A DNA stretch of 64,000 bases from Streptomyces sp. RKAG293. Lineage in GTDB: Bacteria > Actinomycetota > Actinomycetes > Streptomycetales > Streptomycetaceae. The first letter of the stretch is position 1; every line of letters starts with the position of its first letter. This document shows, one piece after another, positions 1-7,438 of the stretch. The notes under the pieces were generated by a model. The model made no database searches. It was given only the letters and a program-made list of their open reading frames with translations, and had not been told where the DNA came from. A program made the position numbers and the translations under genes. The DNA lies in contig NZ_JAJOZB010000001.1 of assembly GCF_023701745.1 (NCBI RefSeq), positions 6,805,001-6,869,000 of the forward strand, read 5' to 3'.

Positions 1-319
1 GCAGCAGCAGGTCGTACTCGCCGTACAGCGGGGCGGCCTTGAGCAGTCGTACCCCCGCGCCGGCCTCGCCGTCGGCGAAGTCGAACCAGTCGAGCGCCTT
101 CGGCTGCTCGTCGTCGGCGCCCGCCCACCAGGCGGCGCGGGCCACGACGACACCGTCGCGCAGGGCGACCCAGGTCCATTCGGGGCGGTAGTCGCCGCCG
201 TCGGCGACCATGCGGTACGGGTCGCCGAGGATCGCGCGGCCGACGAGCCCGGGATCGGCGAGGGAGGTGAAGAGATGCGCTTCGCCCGCGACGAGCGGAC
301 GGATGACCAGCTCAGACAT
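1..319 (-). CDS. GNAT-family acetyltransferase, 3' part cut off by window edge
   Basis: The frame starts at an ATG (complement of 317-319) and runs off the left edge without a stop, so only the first 106 residues are visible. The protein begins MSELVIRPLVAGEAHLF, the usual first strand of a GNAT acetyltransferase, and continues with a TWVALRDGVVVARAAWW strand pair. The acetyl-CoA loop (RxxGxG/A) would lie outside the window, so the substrate cannot be guessed. Upstream (339-389) a 10-bp inverted repeat, CCGCGCTCCC and GGGAGCGCGG with a 31-nt spacer, lies between this gene and the divergent acetyltransferase at 495. Confidence 0.75.
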   Translation of the reverse strand, partial: MSELVIRPLVAGEAHLFTSLADPGLVGRAILGDPYRMVADGGDYRPEWTWVALRDGVVVARAAWWAGADDEQPKALDWFDFADGEAGAGVRLLKAAPLYGEYDLLL

Positions 320-494
320 GAGGTCCTTCGGGAGAGTGCCGCGCTCCCGGTCAGATGTGGGACGCCCGGTGGTCAGGGCGGGAGCGCGGGGAGGATGTGA
401 CGGACATCGCTCTCGCCTCCTTCCGTGATCATCTTGGGCGTGCGGACACCGTAGCCCGGTCCCGGAGAGGCTGTCCAGGGACTATTTTGGCCGG

Positions 495-1004
495 ATGATC
501 CAGCGCCAGGAAGTACCCGTCGTCCGGCATGCCACCAGGTCCGATCTGCCGCGCGTCGCGGAACTCGCCATCTCCCATGCCGCCTACGAGCAGGCCGACC
601 CGCCCGCCGCAGGCTTCGCGGAGCGGCTCGCCGACGCGCTCTTCGACCGTCCCGAGCCCCGGCTGATCTGCCTCGTGGCGGAGCTGCGGGACGGCTCGCT
701 GGCCGGCTACGCGACCTGCACCCCCGAGTTCGCCACCTGGTCCGGCCATGAGTACCTGCACATGGACTGCCTCTTCCTCGACGGCGAGCACCGCGGCCTG
801 GGCCTCGGCCGGCTGCTCATCGACGCGGTCGCGGCCGAGGCGGCGGCGCTCGGTCTGCAGGAGGTGCAGTGGAACACCCCGGTCTGGAACGAGGGCGCCA
901 TCCGGTTCTACGACCGCCTCGGCGCCACCTCCCGGGAGAAGCGCCGCTACGCCTGGACGGTGCCGGCCGGCGCGGGAACGCTGCGCGCCGTCAGCTCCTC
1001 GTAG
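495..1004 (+). CDS. GNAT-family N-acetyltransferase
   Basis: A 169-residue single-domain GNAT protein, predicted to transfer an acetyl group from acetyl-CoA to an unknown amine. The core is clear: a MDCLFLDGEHRGLGLGRLL segment carries the acetyl-CoA pyrophosphate loop (RGLGLGR), followed by a VQWNTPVWNEGAIRFYDRLG segment, the usual beta-5/alpha-4 region with its NEGAIRFY motif. No Shine-Dalgarno lies close to the ATG. A TATTTT hexamer at 483-488 ends six bases before the start, which fits a leaderless transcript. The 3' end overlaps the convergent LtrA gene by 58 bp. Confidence 0.88.
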   Translation: MIQRQEVPVVRHATRSDLPRVAELAISHAAYEQADPPAAGFAERLADALFDRPEPRLICLVAELRDGSLAGYATCTPEFATWSGHEYLHMDCLFLDGEHRGLGLGRLLIDAVAAEAAALGLQEVQWNTPVWNEGAIRFYDRLGATSREKRRYAWTVPAGAGTLRAVSSS

Positions 1005-2095
1005 CCGAAGCACAGACCCAGCACCAGGACGGCACCGCCGACCTGGGCGAGTGCCGTGAGACGGGTGCCGAGCGGGACGGTGACGGCGAGCAGGGCAGCG
1101 GCGCAGAGCCGGGGGAGGAGCGGCCCGAGGCGGATGGCGCGGCGGATGGCGGTGTCGGCGGCGAGGAAGAGCGCGATGCCGCCCGCGAGCGCCCAGGCCT
1201 GGGCGTCGCCGAGCTGGTCCCCGGCGTGGCCGACGGCGGACTTGACGCCCGCGGCGAAGAGCAGGACGCCGAGCAGCAGCCCGTAGTGGCCGAGGTTGTA
1301 GATCCGCACGGCCGCGAAGTTCCGCTGCCGGGCGGGCAGTTCCGCCAGGGCGTGCTCTCCCCGTTCGTCGTTCCCGTGGCCGAAGTACGCCCACCACAGC
1401 CCGAGACAGACGCAGAGCATCAGGACGGCGGCGCTGACCCGCCCGGCGGTGAGCGGCGCGTCGCCCGCCCCGACGCCGATCGCGATCACGGACTCGCCGA
1501 ACGCCACGATCATGACCAGGCCGTGCCGCTCGACGAAGTGGCCGCAGCGGATGGTGAATTCCCCCAGACCCACCAGCCGGGGCGTGGAGAGCTGGATGAC
1601 GAGGGACACCGCCCACAGGGAAAGCTGCGCGGTGCCCTCCAGATAGCCGCCGATGACGACGAGGGCGGCGTTGAGGACGTTCAGCGCGCCCATCCGGGCC
1701 ACCGAGCTCAGGTCCACCCCCGAGGCGGCGAACGTGCCCGTGTGCACGGCTATGACGAAGAGGTAGGCGAGGCCGAAGACGACACCGCTGCCGTCGAAGG
1801 CGTGTGGAATCGCCAGCGAGATGATCAGGAAGCCGGCCATGCCGACGAGCATCAGCCCGCGCCGGCCGTGGGTGGTGGGCGGCACCGCGTTGGTGAGCCA
1901 GATGAACGCGTCGTACATCCACCAGATCACCGCGAGCATGATCACGACGCGCAGCAGCCCGCCCCCGTCGAGATGGTGGGCGAGGCTGGCGGTGAGCTGG
2001 GTGATGGTGAAGACGAAGACGAGGTCGAAGAAGAGTTCCAGCGGGCTGACCCGCAGGGTCTCCTGCTCGGCGGAGTCGATGAAGTCGGTGGTCAC
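947..2095 (-). CDS. Low temperature requirement protein A (LtrA) family membrane protein
   Basis: A polytopic inner-membrane protein of the LtrA family, whose biochemical role is not well known. The GTG at 2095 gives 382 residues, with the N-terminal family signature VSPLELFFDLVFVFTITQL and repeated hydrophobic segments typical of LtrA (about 10 to 12). The motif FGESVIAIG in the middle is also typical. The reading frame stays open far upstream, but that part overlaps the MFS gene in another frame and is a shadow. No strong ribosome site precedes the GTG, so the exact start is uncertain. A hairpin at 2134-2181 separates it from the upstream MFS gene, so it probably has its own promoter. Its 3' end overlaps the convergent GNAT gene. 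Confidence 0.85.
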   Translation of the reverse strand: MTTDFIDSAEQETLRVSPLELFFDLVFVFTITQLTASLAHHLDGGGLLRVVIMLAVIWWMYDAFIWLTNAVPPTTHGRRGLMLVGMAGFLIISLAIPHAFDGSGVVFGLAYLFVIAVHTGTFAASGVDLSSVARMGALNVLNAALVVIGGYLEGTAQLSLWAVSLVIQLSTPRLVGLGEFTIRCGHFVERHGLVMIVAFGESVIAIGVGAGDAPLTAGRVSAAVLMLCVCLGLWWAYFGHGNDERGEHALAELPARQRNFAAVRIYNLGHYGLLLGVLLFAAGVKSAVGHAGDQLGDAQAWALAGGIALFLAADTAIRRAIRLGPLLPRLCAAALLAVTVPLGTRLTALAQVGGAVLVLGLCFGYEELTARSVPAPAGTVQA

Positions 2096-2133
2096 GCCGG
2101 TGAGTATGAGCGATCGCCGATGCGTTCGACCGC

Positions 2134-2181
2134 GGAACGGCGGAGTCCCCCCAGCGGTGACAGGGGGGACTCCGCTGTTCC
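2134..2181 (-). terminator. Strong stem-loop terminator after the MFS gene
   Basis: A 19-bp stem (2134-2152 pairing with 2163-2181, one G-T wobble) encloses a 10-nt loop. It starts 7 bp after the stop of the MFS transporter and lies ahead of the LtrA start. A long GC stem without a U-tract is the usual form in Streptomyces. Confidence 0.75.
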
Positions 2182-2187
2182 ACGGGC

Positions 2188-3615
2188 CTACCGGCGGCGC
2201 AGTCCGGCGAAGACCAGGGCCGAGCCGGCCAGCACGATCAGTGCGTCGACGAGCAGCGCGGTGTGGATGCCGCTCAGCACCGAACCGGTGGCGGTGGTGC
2301 GGGCGGTGGCGATCGCGCTGAGCACCGGGATGCCCATCGTGATGCCGACCTGCTGGGTCATCGAGGCGAGACCGGTGGCCAGGCCCTGCTCGTCGTCGGG
2401 CAGACCCGAGGTCGCGGTGACCATGTAGCCGACGATCGCCGCGAGGTGGCCGAACGCGCCCACCGCGGAGGCGGCCAGGAGCAGCGTCAGGGCGCTGCCG
2501 CCGCCGGTGCCCAGCCAGCAGAAGGCGGCGGTGGCCACGGCCTGGACGAGGAGCCCGCAGGTCATCACGGTGCGGGTGCCGTGGCGGCCGATGAGCCGCG
2601 GGGCGGCCATCCCGCCGGCGAAGGCGGCGACGCCGAGACCGCAGAACGACAGGCCGGTCTGGAGCGGCGAGTAGTCCAGCACCTGCTGCATGTACAGCGT
2701 CAGCAGGAAGACGACCGAGCTCTCCATGGTGAAGGTGATCAGGCCGCCGAAGTTGCCCCACTTGACGGCGGGCCGGGTCAGTATCCGCAGCGGGGCGAGC
2801 GGGGCCTCGGCGCGCAGTTCGATGCGCCAGAAGGCGAGGAACAGCAGAGCGGCGGCGGCGAGGCAGCCCAGCGCGGTGGTGTCGGTCCAGCCGTGCTGGC
2901 CGGCCAGGGTGACGCCGTAGACCAGGGCGAGCAGCCCGCCGGTGACGGTGATCGCGCCGGGGACGTCGAGCTTGGAGCGGGCGCCGCGGCTCTCCTCGAT
3001 CACGGCCGGGGCGGCGAAGAGGATGACCAGGGCGACCGGCACGTTGAGGAAGAAGGCCCAGCGCCAGCTCAGCAGGTCGGTGAGGATACCGCCGAAGATC
3101 GCGCCGACGGTGAAGCCGGCCGACATGAGGGTGCCGTTCAGGCCCAGCGCCCTGGCCCGCAGCGGACCTTCCGGCAGGGAGGTGGTGAGCAGCGAGAGCG
3201 CGGCGGGGGTGGCCATCGCGGAGGCCAGGCCCTGGGCGACCCGGGCGCAGAGCAGCATCTCGGGACCGGTGGCGAGGCCGCCGGCCAGCGATCCGGCGGC
3301 CAGCAGGGCCATGCCGGCCAGCAGCATCCTGCGCCGTCCCACGAAGTCGGCGAGCCGGCCGAAGAGCAGCGTGAACCCGGCGGCGGGCAGCATCATCGCG
3401 GTGGCGATCCACTGCAGGTTCGCGAGCGAGAAGCCCAGGCCGTGGCCGATCTCGGGCAGCGCCACGTTGAGGATCGAGAAGTCGACGGCGAGCATGAACT
3501 GCGAGCCGAGGAGCAGCAGGAGGACGAGGCGCTGACGGGCGGTCATCCGGAGGAGGCCGTCCGGGCCGGCGGCGGCCCCGTCCTCGGTGGCGGGTGACGT
3601 GGTGAGGGTGGTCAT
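2188..3615 (-). CDS. MFS drug exporter, DHA2 (EmrB/QacA, 14-TM) family
   Basis: A proton-driven multidrug or metabolite exporter of the inner membrane. The 475-residue length and about 14 hydrophobic segments fit the DHA2 branch. Motifs visible are the TM1 signature LDFSILNVALP-like (here VDFSILNVALPEIG), the loop 2-3 motif GRLADFVGRRRML, and a motif-C-like GFTVGAIFGGIL segment in TM5. I chose the ATG at 3615; a GTG at 3618 directly before it is the alternative. The start overlaps or abuts the TAG stop of the upstream oxidoreductase (3618-3620), so the two genes are translationally coupled and probably handle the same compound or stress. Confidence 0.9.
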   Translation of the reverse strand: MTTLTTSPATEDGAAAGPDGLLRMTARQRLVLLLLLGSQFMLAVDFSILNVALPEIGHGLGFSLANLQWIATAMMLPAAGFTLLFGRLADFVGRRRMLLAGMALLAAGSLAGGLATGPEMLLCARVAQGLASAMATPAALSLLTTSLPEGPLRARALGLNGTLMSAGFTVGAIFGGILTDLLSWRWAFFLNVPVALVILFAAPAVIEESRGARSKLDVPGAITVTGGLLALVYGVTLAGQHGWTDTTALGCLAAAALLFLAFWRIELRAEAPLAPLRILTRPAVKWGNFGGLITFTMESSVVFLLTLYMQQVLDYSPLQTGLSFCGLGVAAFAGGMAAPRLIGRHGTRTVMTCGLLVQAVATAAFCWLGTGGGSALTLLLAASAVGAFGHLAAIVGYMVTATSGLPDDEQGLATGLASMTQQVGITMGIPVLSAIATARTTATGSVLSGIHTALLVDALIVLAGSALVFAGLRRR

Positions 3616-3617
3616 CA

Positions 3618-4535
3618 CTACTGTCCGATCGTGAGTACGGCGTTGCCGGTGATCCGCCGGTCGCGGAGGTCGTTGAGAGTGGCGGCGGTGTCCTGCCAGC
3701 CGGCCAGGCGCCCGATCTCCGGGTGCAGCCGGTCGTTCGCCACCAGCCGGACGAGGGCGGCCAGATCGGGGCCGAACGCCTCGTCGAAGTGCTCGTAGTG
3801 GAAGTGCCGCACCGTGCCGGAGCGGGGGCCCTGGAAGAAGCCGAAGAAGCTCAGCTCGGCGGGCTCGCGGGACGCCTGGCCGAACCAGATCAGCGTGCCG
3901 CGCGGCCGCAGCAGCGCCAGCGCCCGGGCGGTGGTGGCGCCGCCCACCGACTCCAGCACCGTGTGGAACGGGCCGCGGGCGTCGGCCAGATCATGCACGA
4001 CGGTCGCGCCGAACTCGGCCAGCCGCTTGCCGCGTTCGGGCGTCGCGGTGACGGCGGTGACCTCGGCGCCCGCGCCGATGGCCAGTTCGGTGAAGTAGTG
4101 GCCGACGCCGCCGGACGCGCCGGTGAGCAGCAGCGGATGTCCGGACACACAGCCGGTGGTGCGCAGCAGCCGCAGCGCGGTGAGCCCGGCCAGCGGCAGC
4201 GCGGCGGCGCGGATCGAGGAGACGCCGTCCGGCAGGACGGCGAGCGCGTCGGTGCGGACCGCCGCGTACTCGGCCCAGCCGCCGCCCGCCGGATGACCGA
4301 CGACCCGCTGTCCGGCCCGCGGCCCGGAACCGTCCGCCGCGGCCTGGACGACCAGACCCGCGATGTCCTTGCCGGGCCGCCCCGGCTGCGGGGTGTGGAG
4401 CCGGAAGACCTCACCCCGGTTGACGGAGAACGCCTCGACCTTGACCAGCGCCTCGTCCGGTGCGGGCCGGGGCTCCTCCGTGTCGCCCAGGACCACCAGG
4501 CCGTCGGGGCGCCCGGTGGGCAGCAGTGCCTTCAT
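3618..4535 (-). CDS. Zinc-independent MDR alcohol dehydrogenase / quinone-type oxidoreductase
   Basis: A 305-residue medium-chain dehydrogenase/reductase. It has the GroES-like N-terminal fold (VKVEAFSVNRGEVFRL) and an NAD(P)-binding Rossmann motif, LLLTGASGGVGHYFTELA, near residue 140. The structural-zinc cysteines of classical alcohol dehydrogenases are absent, so it belongs with the NADPH:quinone reductase-like branch; the true substrate is unknown. The start at 4535 has a good ribosome site (GAGGAACAG, about 7 nt spacing). It is the first gene of a two-gene unit with the MFS exporter. A 17-bp perfect palindrome at 4633-4649 about 100 bp upstream is a likely operator. Confidence 0.87.
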   Translation of the reverse strand: MKALLPTGRPDGLVVLGDTEEPRPAPDEALVKVEAFSVNRGEVFRLHTPQPGRPGKDIAGLVVQAAADGSGPRAGQRVVGHPAGGGWAEYAAVRTDALAVLPDGVSSIRAAALPLAGLTALRLLRTTGCVSGHPLLLTGASGGVGHYFTELAIGAGAEVTAVTATPERGKRLAEFGATVVHDLADARGPFHTVLESVGGATTARALALLRPRGTLIWFGQASREPAELSFFGFFQGPRSGTVRHFHYEHFDEAFGPDLAALVRLVANDRLHPEIGRLAGWQDTAATLNDLRDRRITGNAVLTIGQ

Positions 4536-4632
4536 CGTCTGTTCCTCGATCCGGCGCGGTGCGGGTGTGCCGCGCTGAGATCCAGGAAAGCCGCAGGTCA
4601 GAGGGTGTGTCCAACAGCCTTTTGGCGGTCTC

Positions 4633-4649
4633 GACAACCGTCGGTTGTC
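4633..4649. promoter_or_regulatory. Perfect 8-1-8 palindrome GACAACCGTCGGTTGTC, probable operator
   Basis: The two 8-bp arms match perfectly around one central base. It lies in the 132-bp gap between the regulator gene (ends 4668) and the oxidoreductase start (4535), where a promoter for the oxidoreductase-MFS pair is expected. Such a symmetric site fits a dimeric repressor. Which protein binds it is not shown by the sequence; the adjacent MmyB-like regulator is a candidate. Confidence 0.6.
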
Positions 4650-4667
4650 AGTGCACTCCAGGGGGTG

Positions 4668-5507
4668 TCATGGGGTCCGGACGGCCGGCTCCGTGATCCA
4701 GCTGGCGAGCAGCGCCAGCCGCTCGGCCGTCTTCGAGCCCGGCGCGACGGTGTACACGACCAGCGTCTGGTCCGGATCACCGGGCAGCGTGAGCGTCTCG
4801 TAGCCGAAGTCCAGCTCGCCGACGACGGAGTGGGCGATCCGCTTCATCCCGTAGGTCTTCTCCTTGACCAGATGATCGGCCCACAGCCGCCGGAACTCGT
4901 CGCTCTTGAGCGACAACTCGCCGATCAGCGCGGCCATCCGCTGGTCGTCCGGGTGCCGCCCCGCGTCCAGCCGCAGATACGCGACGGTCTCGGCGGCCAC
5001 CGCGTTCCAGTCCGGATACAGGCCGCGGGTCTGCTCGTCCAGGAACACCGACCGGGCGATGTTGCACTCGCCGTCCGGGTACGCGGAGAACCCGGAGACG
5101 GCGTCAGCGAGCGCGTTCCAGGCCAGGGCGTCCATCCGCCGTCCCAGCACGAAGGCCGGCCCGCTCATCGAGTCGAGCAGCAGCCGCAGCCCCGGCCGTA
5201 CCCGCCGGCTGCCGCGCGCCGCCGCGCGGGCGGTACGGGCCGGCCGGGCCAGCGCCCGCAGGTGCTCCTGCTCGGTCTCGTCGAGCCGCAGCACCCGGGC
5301 GATCGCGTCGAGCACGGCGTCGGACACGTTCTGGCCGCGGCCCTGCTCCAGCCGGATGTAGTATTCCACGCTCACCCCGGCGAGCTGGGCGACCTCCTCG
5401 CGGCGCAGCCCCGGCACCCGCCGCCGGCCGTGCGAGGGCAGACCCACGTCGTCCGGCTGGATACGCGCGCGGCGTGACTGCAGGAACCCGCTCAGATCTC
5501 TGTCCAT
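4668..5507 (-). CDS. MmyB-like helix-turn-helix (XRE) transcriptional regulator
   Basis: A 279-residue regulator. Residues about 8 to 75 form an XRE-type HTH with the strongly conserved PGLRREEVAQLAGVSVEYY helix pair and LEQGRG. The rest is the MmyB ligand-binding domain (ALAWNALADAV...), a PAS-like fold in known relatives that binds fatty-acid-like ligands. The ATG at 5507 is inside a perfect palindrome, CTGTCCATGGACAG (5500-5513), which may allow autoregulation. It is divergent from an SDR gene, the standard arrangement for this family, where the regulator represses the neighbouring dehydrogenase. Confidence 0.92.
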   Translation of the reverse strand: MDRDLSGFLQSRRARIQPDDVGLPSHGRRRVPGLRREEVAQLAGVSVEYYIRLEQGRGQNVSDAVLDAIARVLRLDETEQEHLRALARPARTARAAARGSRRVRPGLRLLLDSMSGPAFVLGRRMDALAWNALADAVSGFSAYPDGECNIARSVFLDEQTRGLYPDWNAVAAETVAYLRLDAGRHPDDQRMAALIGELSLKSDEFRRLWADHLVKEKTYGMKRIAHSVVGELDFGYETLTLPGDPDQTLVVYTVAPGSKTAERLALLASWITEPAVRTP

Positions 5508-5578
5508 GGACAGAGCGTAGAACGCCGCCCGAAAGCCAGCCTGGTACTGCCGGACCCAGGAAAAGCACAGCCCTGGGT
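5500..5578. promoter_or_regulatory. Divergent promoter region with two inverted repeats (XRE regulator / SDR)
   Basis: Two symmetric elements are visible. CTGTCCATGGACAG at 5500-5513 overlaps the regulator's own start codon. ACCCAGG (5554-5560) and CCTGGGT (5572-5578) form a 7-bp inverted repeat with an 11-nt spacer, and a further CCTGG half-site lies just left of it. Both are plausible binding sites for the adjacent MmyB-like regulator; this is inference from position and symmetry. Confidence 0.45.
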
Positions 5579-5654
5579 GGCCTTCGCGAACGGTCGCAGA
5601 GTGGAGCTCGTCAGCAGGACACCCCCGCACCACCACTTCAGGGAGCACTTCCTC

Positions 5655-6416
5655 ATGAGCTACGACAACCTCGCCGGCCGTACCGCGGTCGTCACCGGAG
5701 CCGCCAGCGGCATGGGTGAGGCCACCGCCCGGCTGCTCGCCGCGCACGGCGCCCGGGTCGCGCTGCTGGCCCGCCGCGCGGACCGGCTGGACGAGCTGGC
5801 CGGGAAGATCGCCGCGGCCGGCGGCCAGGCGCTGGCCGTACCGGTCGACGTCACCGACGGAGCGTCCGTGGACGCGGCCGCCGACCGGATCCACCAGGCG
5901 TACGGACCGGTCGACCTGGTGGTGAACTCGGCCGGCGTCATGCTGCCGAACCCGCTCGACGACGGCCGGATCGACGAATGGTCCCGCATGATCGACACCA
6001 ATGTGACGGGCGTGCTGCGGATCATCCGCGCCTTCACCGCCGACCTCGTCGCCGCCGCGGCCGAGCGGCGGCCCGCCGATCTGGTCAACATCTCCTCGAT
6101 CGGCGCGCATGTGACGTTCCCCAACTACGCCGTCTACGGGGCGACGAAGGCCGCGCTCACCCACCTTTCGGCGTCGCTGCGCTCCGAACTCGGCCCGCGC
6201 GATGTCCGCGTCACCAACATCGAGCCGGGGCTGACCGACACCGAGCTCGGCCACCACATCGACAACCAGGAGCTGTCGGCGCAGCTCGGGGGCATGTACG
6301 AGGCGATGGGCACCCTGTCGTCGGACGAGATCGCCGACATCATCGGGTTTGTCGCCAGCCGCCCCGCGCACGTTAACCTGCGCCAGGTGATCGTGCTGCC
6401 GACCCGGCAGGCATGA
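5655..6416 (+). CDS. Short-chain dehydrogenase/reductase (SDR)
   Basis: A 253-residue classical SDR. It has the TGAASGMG cofactor glycine motif near residue 14, NSAG in place of NNAG, and the catalytic set with S in NISSIG and Y-x3-K in YGATKAAL. The cofactor is probably NADP(H), judging from the ARRADR segment after beta-2. The ATG at 5655 is preceded by AGGGAG at 9 nt. An upstream in-frame ATG at 5577 has no ribosome site and adds 26 atypical residues. The divergent XRE regulator and the LysR gene 28 bp downstream suggest inducible detoxification of a small carbonyl compound; the substrate is unknown. Confidence 0.9.
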   Translation: MSYDNLAGRTAVVTGAASGMGEATARLLAAHGARVALLARRADRLDELAGKIAAAGGQALAVPVDVTDGASVDAAADRIHQAYGPVDLVVNSAGVMLPNPLDDGRIDEWSRMIDTNVTGVLRIIRAFTADLVAAAAERRPADLVNISSIGAHVTFPNYAVYGATKAALTHLSASLRSELGPRDVRVTNIEPGLTDTELGHHIDNQELSAQLGGMYEAMGTLSSDEIADIIGFVASRPAHVNLRQVIVLPTRQA

Positions 6417-6444
6417 GCCGTACCGGAACGGGGGAACGTCGGCG

Positions 6445-7410
6445 GTGGATCTCGATCTCGCGCAGGTCAGGGCCTTCGTCGTCACGGCGCAGCGGCTGCA
6501 CTTCGGACAGGCGGCCGCCGAGCTGTTCCTCAGCCAGCAGGCGCTGTCCAAGCGCATCGCCCGCCTGGAGGACGCGCTCGGCGTGCGGCTCTTCGACCGC
6601 ACCGGGCACGGCGTCGGGCTGACCCCCGCCGGTCAGCGGTTCCTCGGGCCCGCCCAGGACGTCGTCCGGGCCGGGGAGGCGGCGGTGGCGGCCGCCCGGC
6701 ACAGCGAGCGCCCGCTGCGGGTGACCGTGTGGGGCCATATGTTCGTCCCGCTGCGGACGATCCGGCTGGTCGTCGGGGAACAGCCGGACCTGGACATCGA
6801 GCTGAGCCTGCGGCCCGGATTCGTGACGGCGCTGGCCGGTCTGCGGGCCGACGAGATCGACTTCGCGCTCGGCCGCACCCACGGCCTGGACGAGCCGTGG
6901 CCGCGCACCCTCACCCGCCGGCTGGTGCGGCTCGACCCGGTCAAGGCGGTGCTGAGCCGGGACAGCCCGCTCGCCGCCGCCTCCGCGCTGCGCCCGGACG
7001 ATCTGCGGGCCGGCCGGCTGTGGTTCCCGGCCGCGATAGAGAAGCTCGAATTCCTCCGGAGCTTCGTGGAACGCTTCGACATCCCGGGCGACTTCGGCGG
7101 GATCAACCTCGGTCTCGAACCCTTCCTCGACCATCTGCGCGGCCGCCCCGACCTCTTCTCGCTGCTGCCCACCGATGTGGAGATCCCGTCCGGCACGGGC
7201 CTGGTCGAGATCCCCGTGGTGGACCCGACACCGCTCTACGCCTGGCACGTCATCTGGCGCGCGAGCGAGAGCCACCCGGCGCTGGGACCGCTCCTCGACG
7301 CCTTCGCCCGCACCGCGCGGGCCCACGACTGGCTCGCCTACGACCCCGCAAGGCACTGGCTCCCCGACACCGACCGGGGAGCCCTCGGAGCCGGTGGCGC
7401 TACGCCGTGA
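6445..7410 (+). CDS. LysR-family transcriptional regulator
   Basis: A 321-residue LysR regulator. The N-terminal winged HTH is clear (FVVTAQRLHFGQAAAELFLS, QQALSKRIARLE, LGVRLFDRT), followed by a substrate-binding domain of about 200 residues. The GTG start at 6445 has a GGGGGAAC ribosome site. It follows the SDR gene by 28 bp in the same direction and could be co-transcribed with it, unlike the usual divergent LysR arrangement. Its stop is 6 bp from the convergent treY stop, inside a tandem 17-bp repeat. Confidence 0.9.
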   Translation: MDLDLAQVRAFVVTAQRLHFGQAAAELFLSQQALSKRIARLEDALGVRLFDRTGHGVGLTPAGQRFLGPAQDVVRAGEAAVAAARHSERPLRVTVWGHMFVPLRTIRLVVGEQPDLDIELSLRPGFVTALAGLRADEIDFALGRTHGLDEPWPRTLTRRLVRLDPVKAVLSRDSPLAAASALRPDDLRAGRLWFPAAIEKLEFLRSFVERFDIPGDFGGINLGLEPFLDHLRGRPDLFSLLPTDVEIPSGTGLVEIPVVDPTPLYAWHVIWRASESHPALGPLLDAFARTARAHDWLAYDPARHWLPDTDRGALGAGGATP

Positions 7411-7438
7411 GCAACGCTACGACGTGAGCAGCGCCACC
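7393..7438. terminator. Inverted repeat across the LysR/treY convergent stops
   Basis: GGTGGCGCT (7393-7401) pairs with AGCGCCACC (7430-7438), a 9-bp stem that can act on transcripts from either side. The 28-nt loop consists largely of a tandem duplication: 7399-7413 and 7416-7430 are 14/15 identical. One copy contains the LysR stop and the other the treY stop. Confidence 0.45.

Noticed and set aside
947..3412. A long frame seeming to fuse LtrA with an upstream region
   Set aside because: The part above 2095 overlaps the MFS gene in another frame and crosses a strong terminator; only 947-2095 has membrane-protein sequence.
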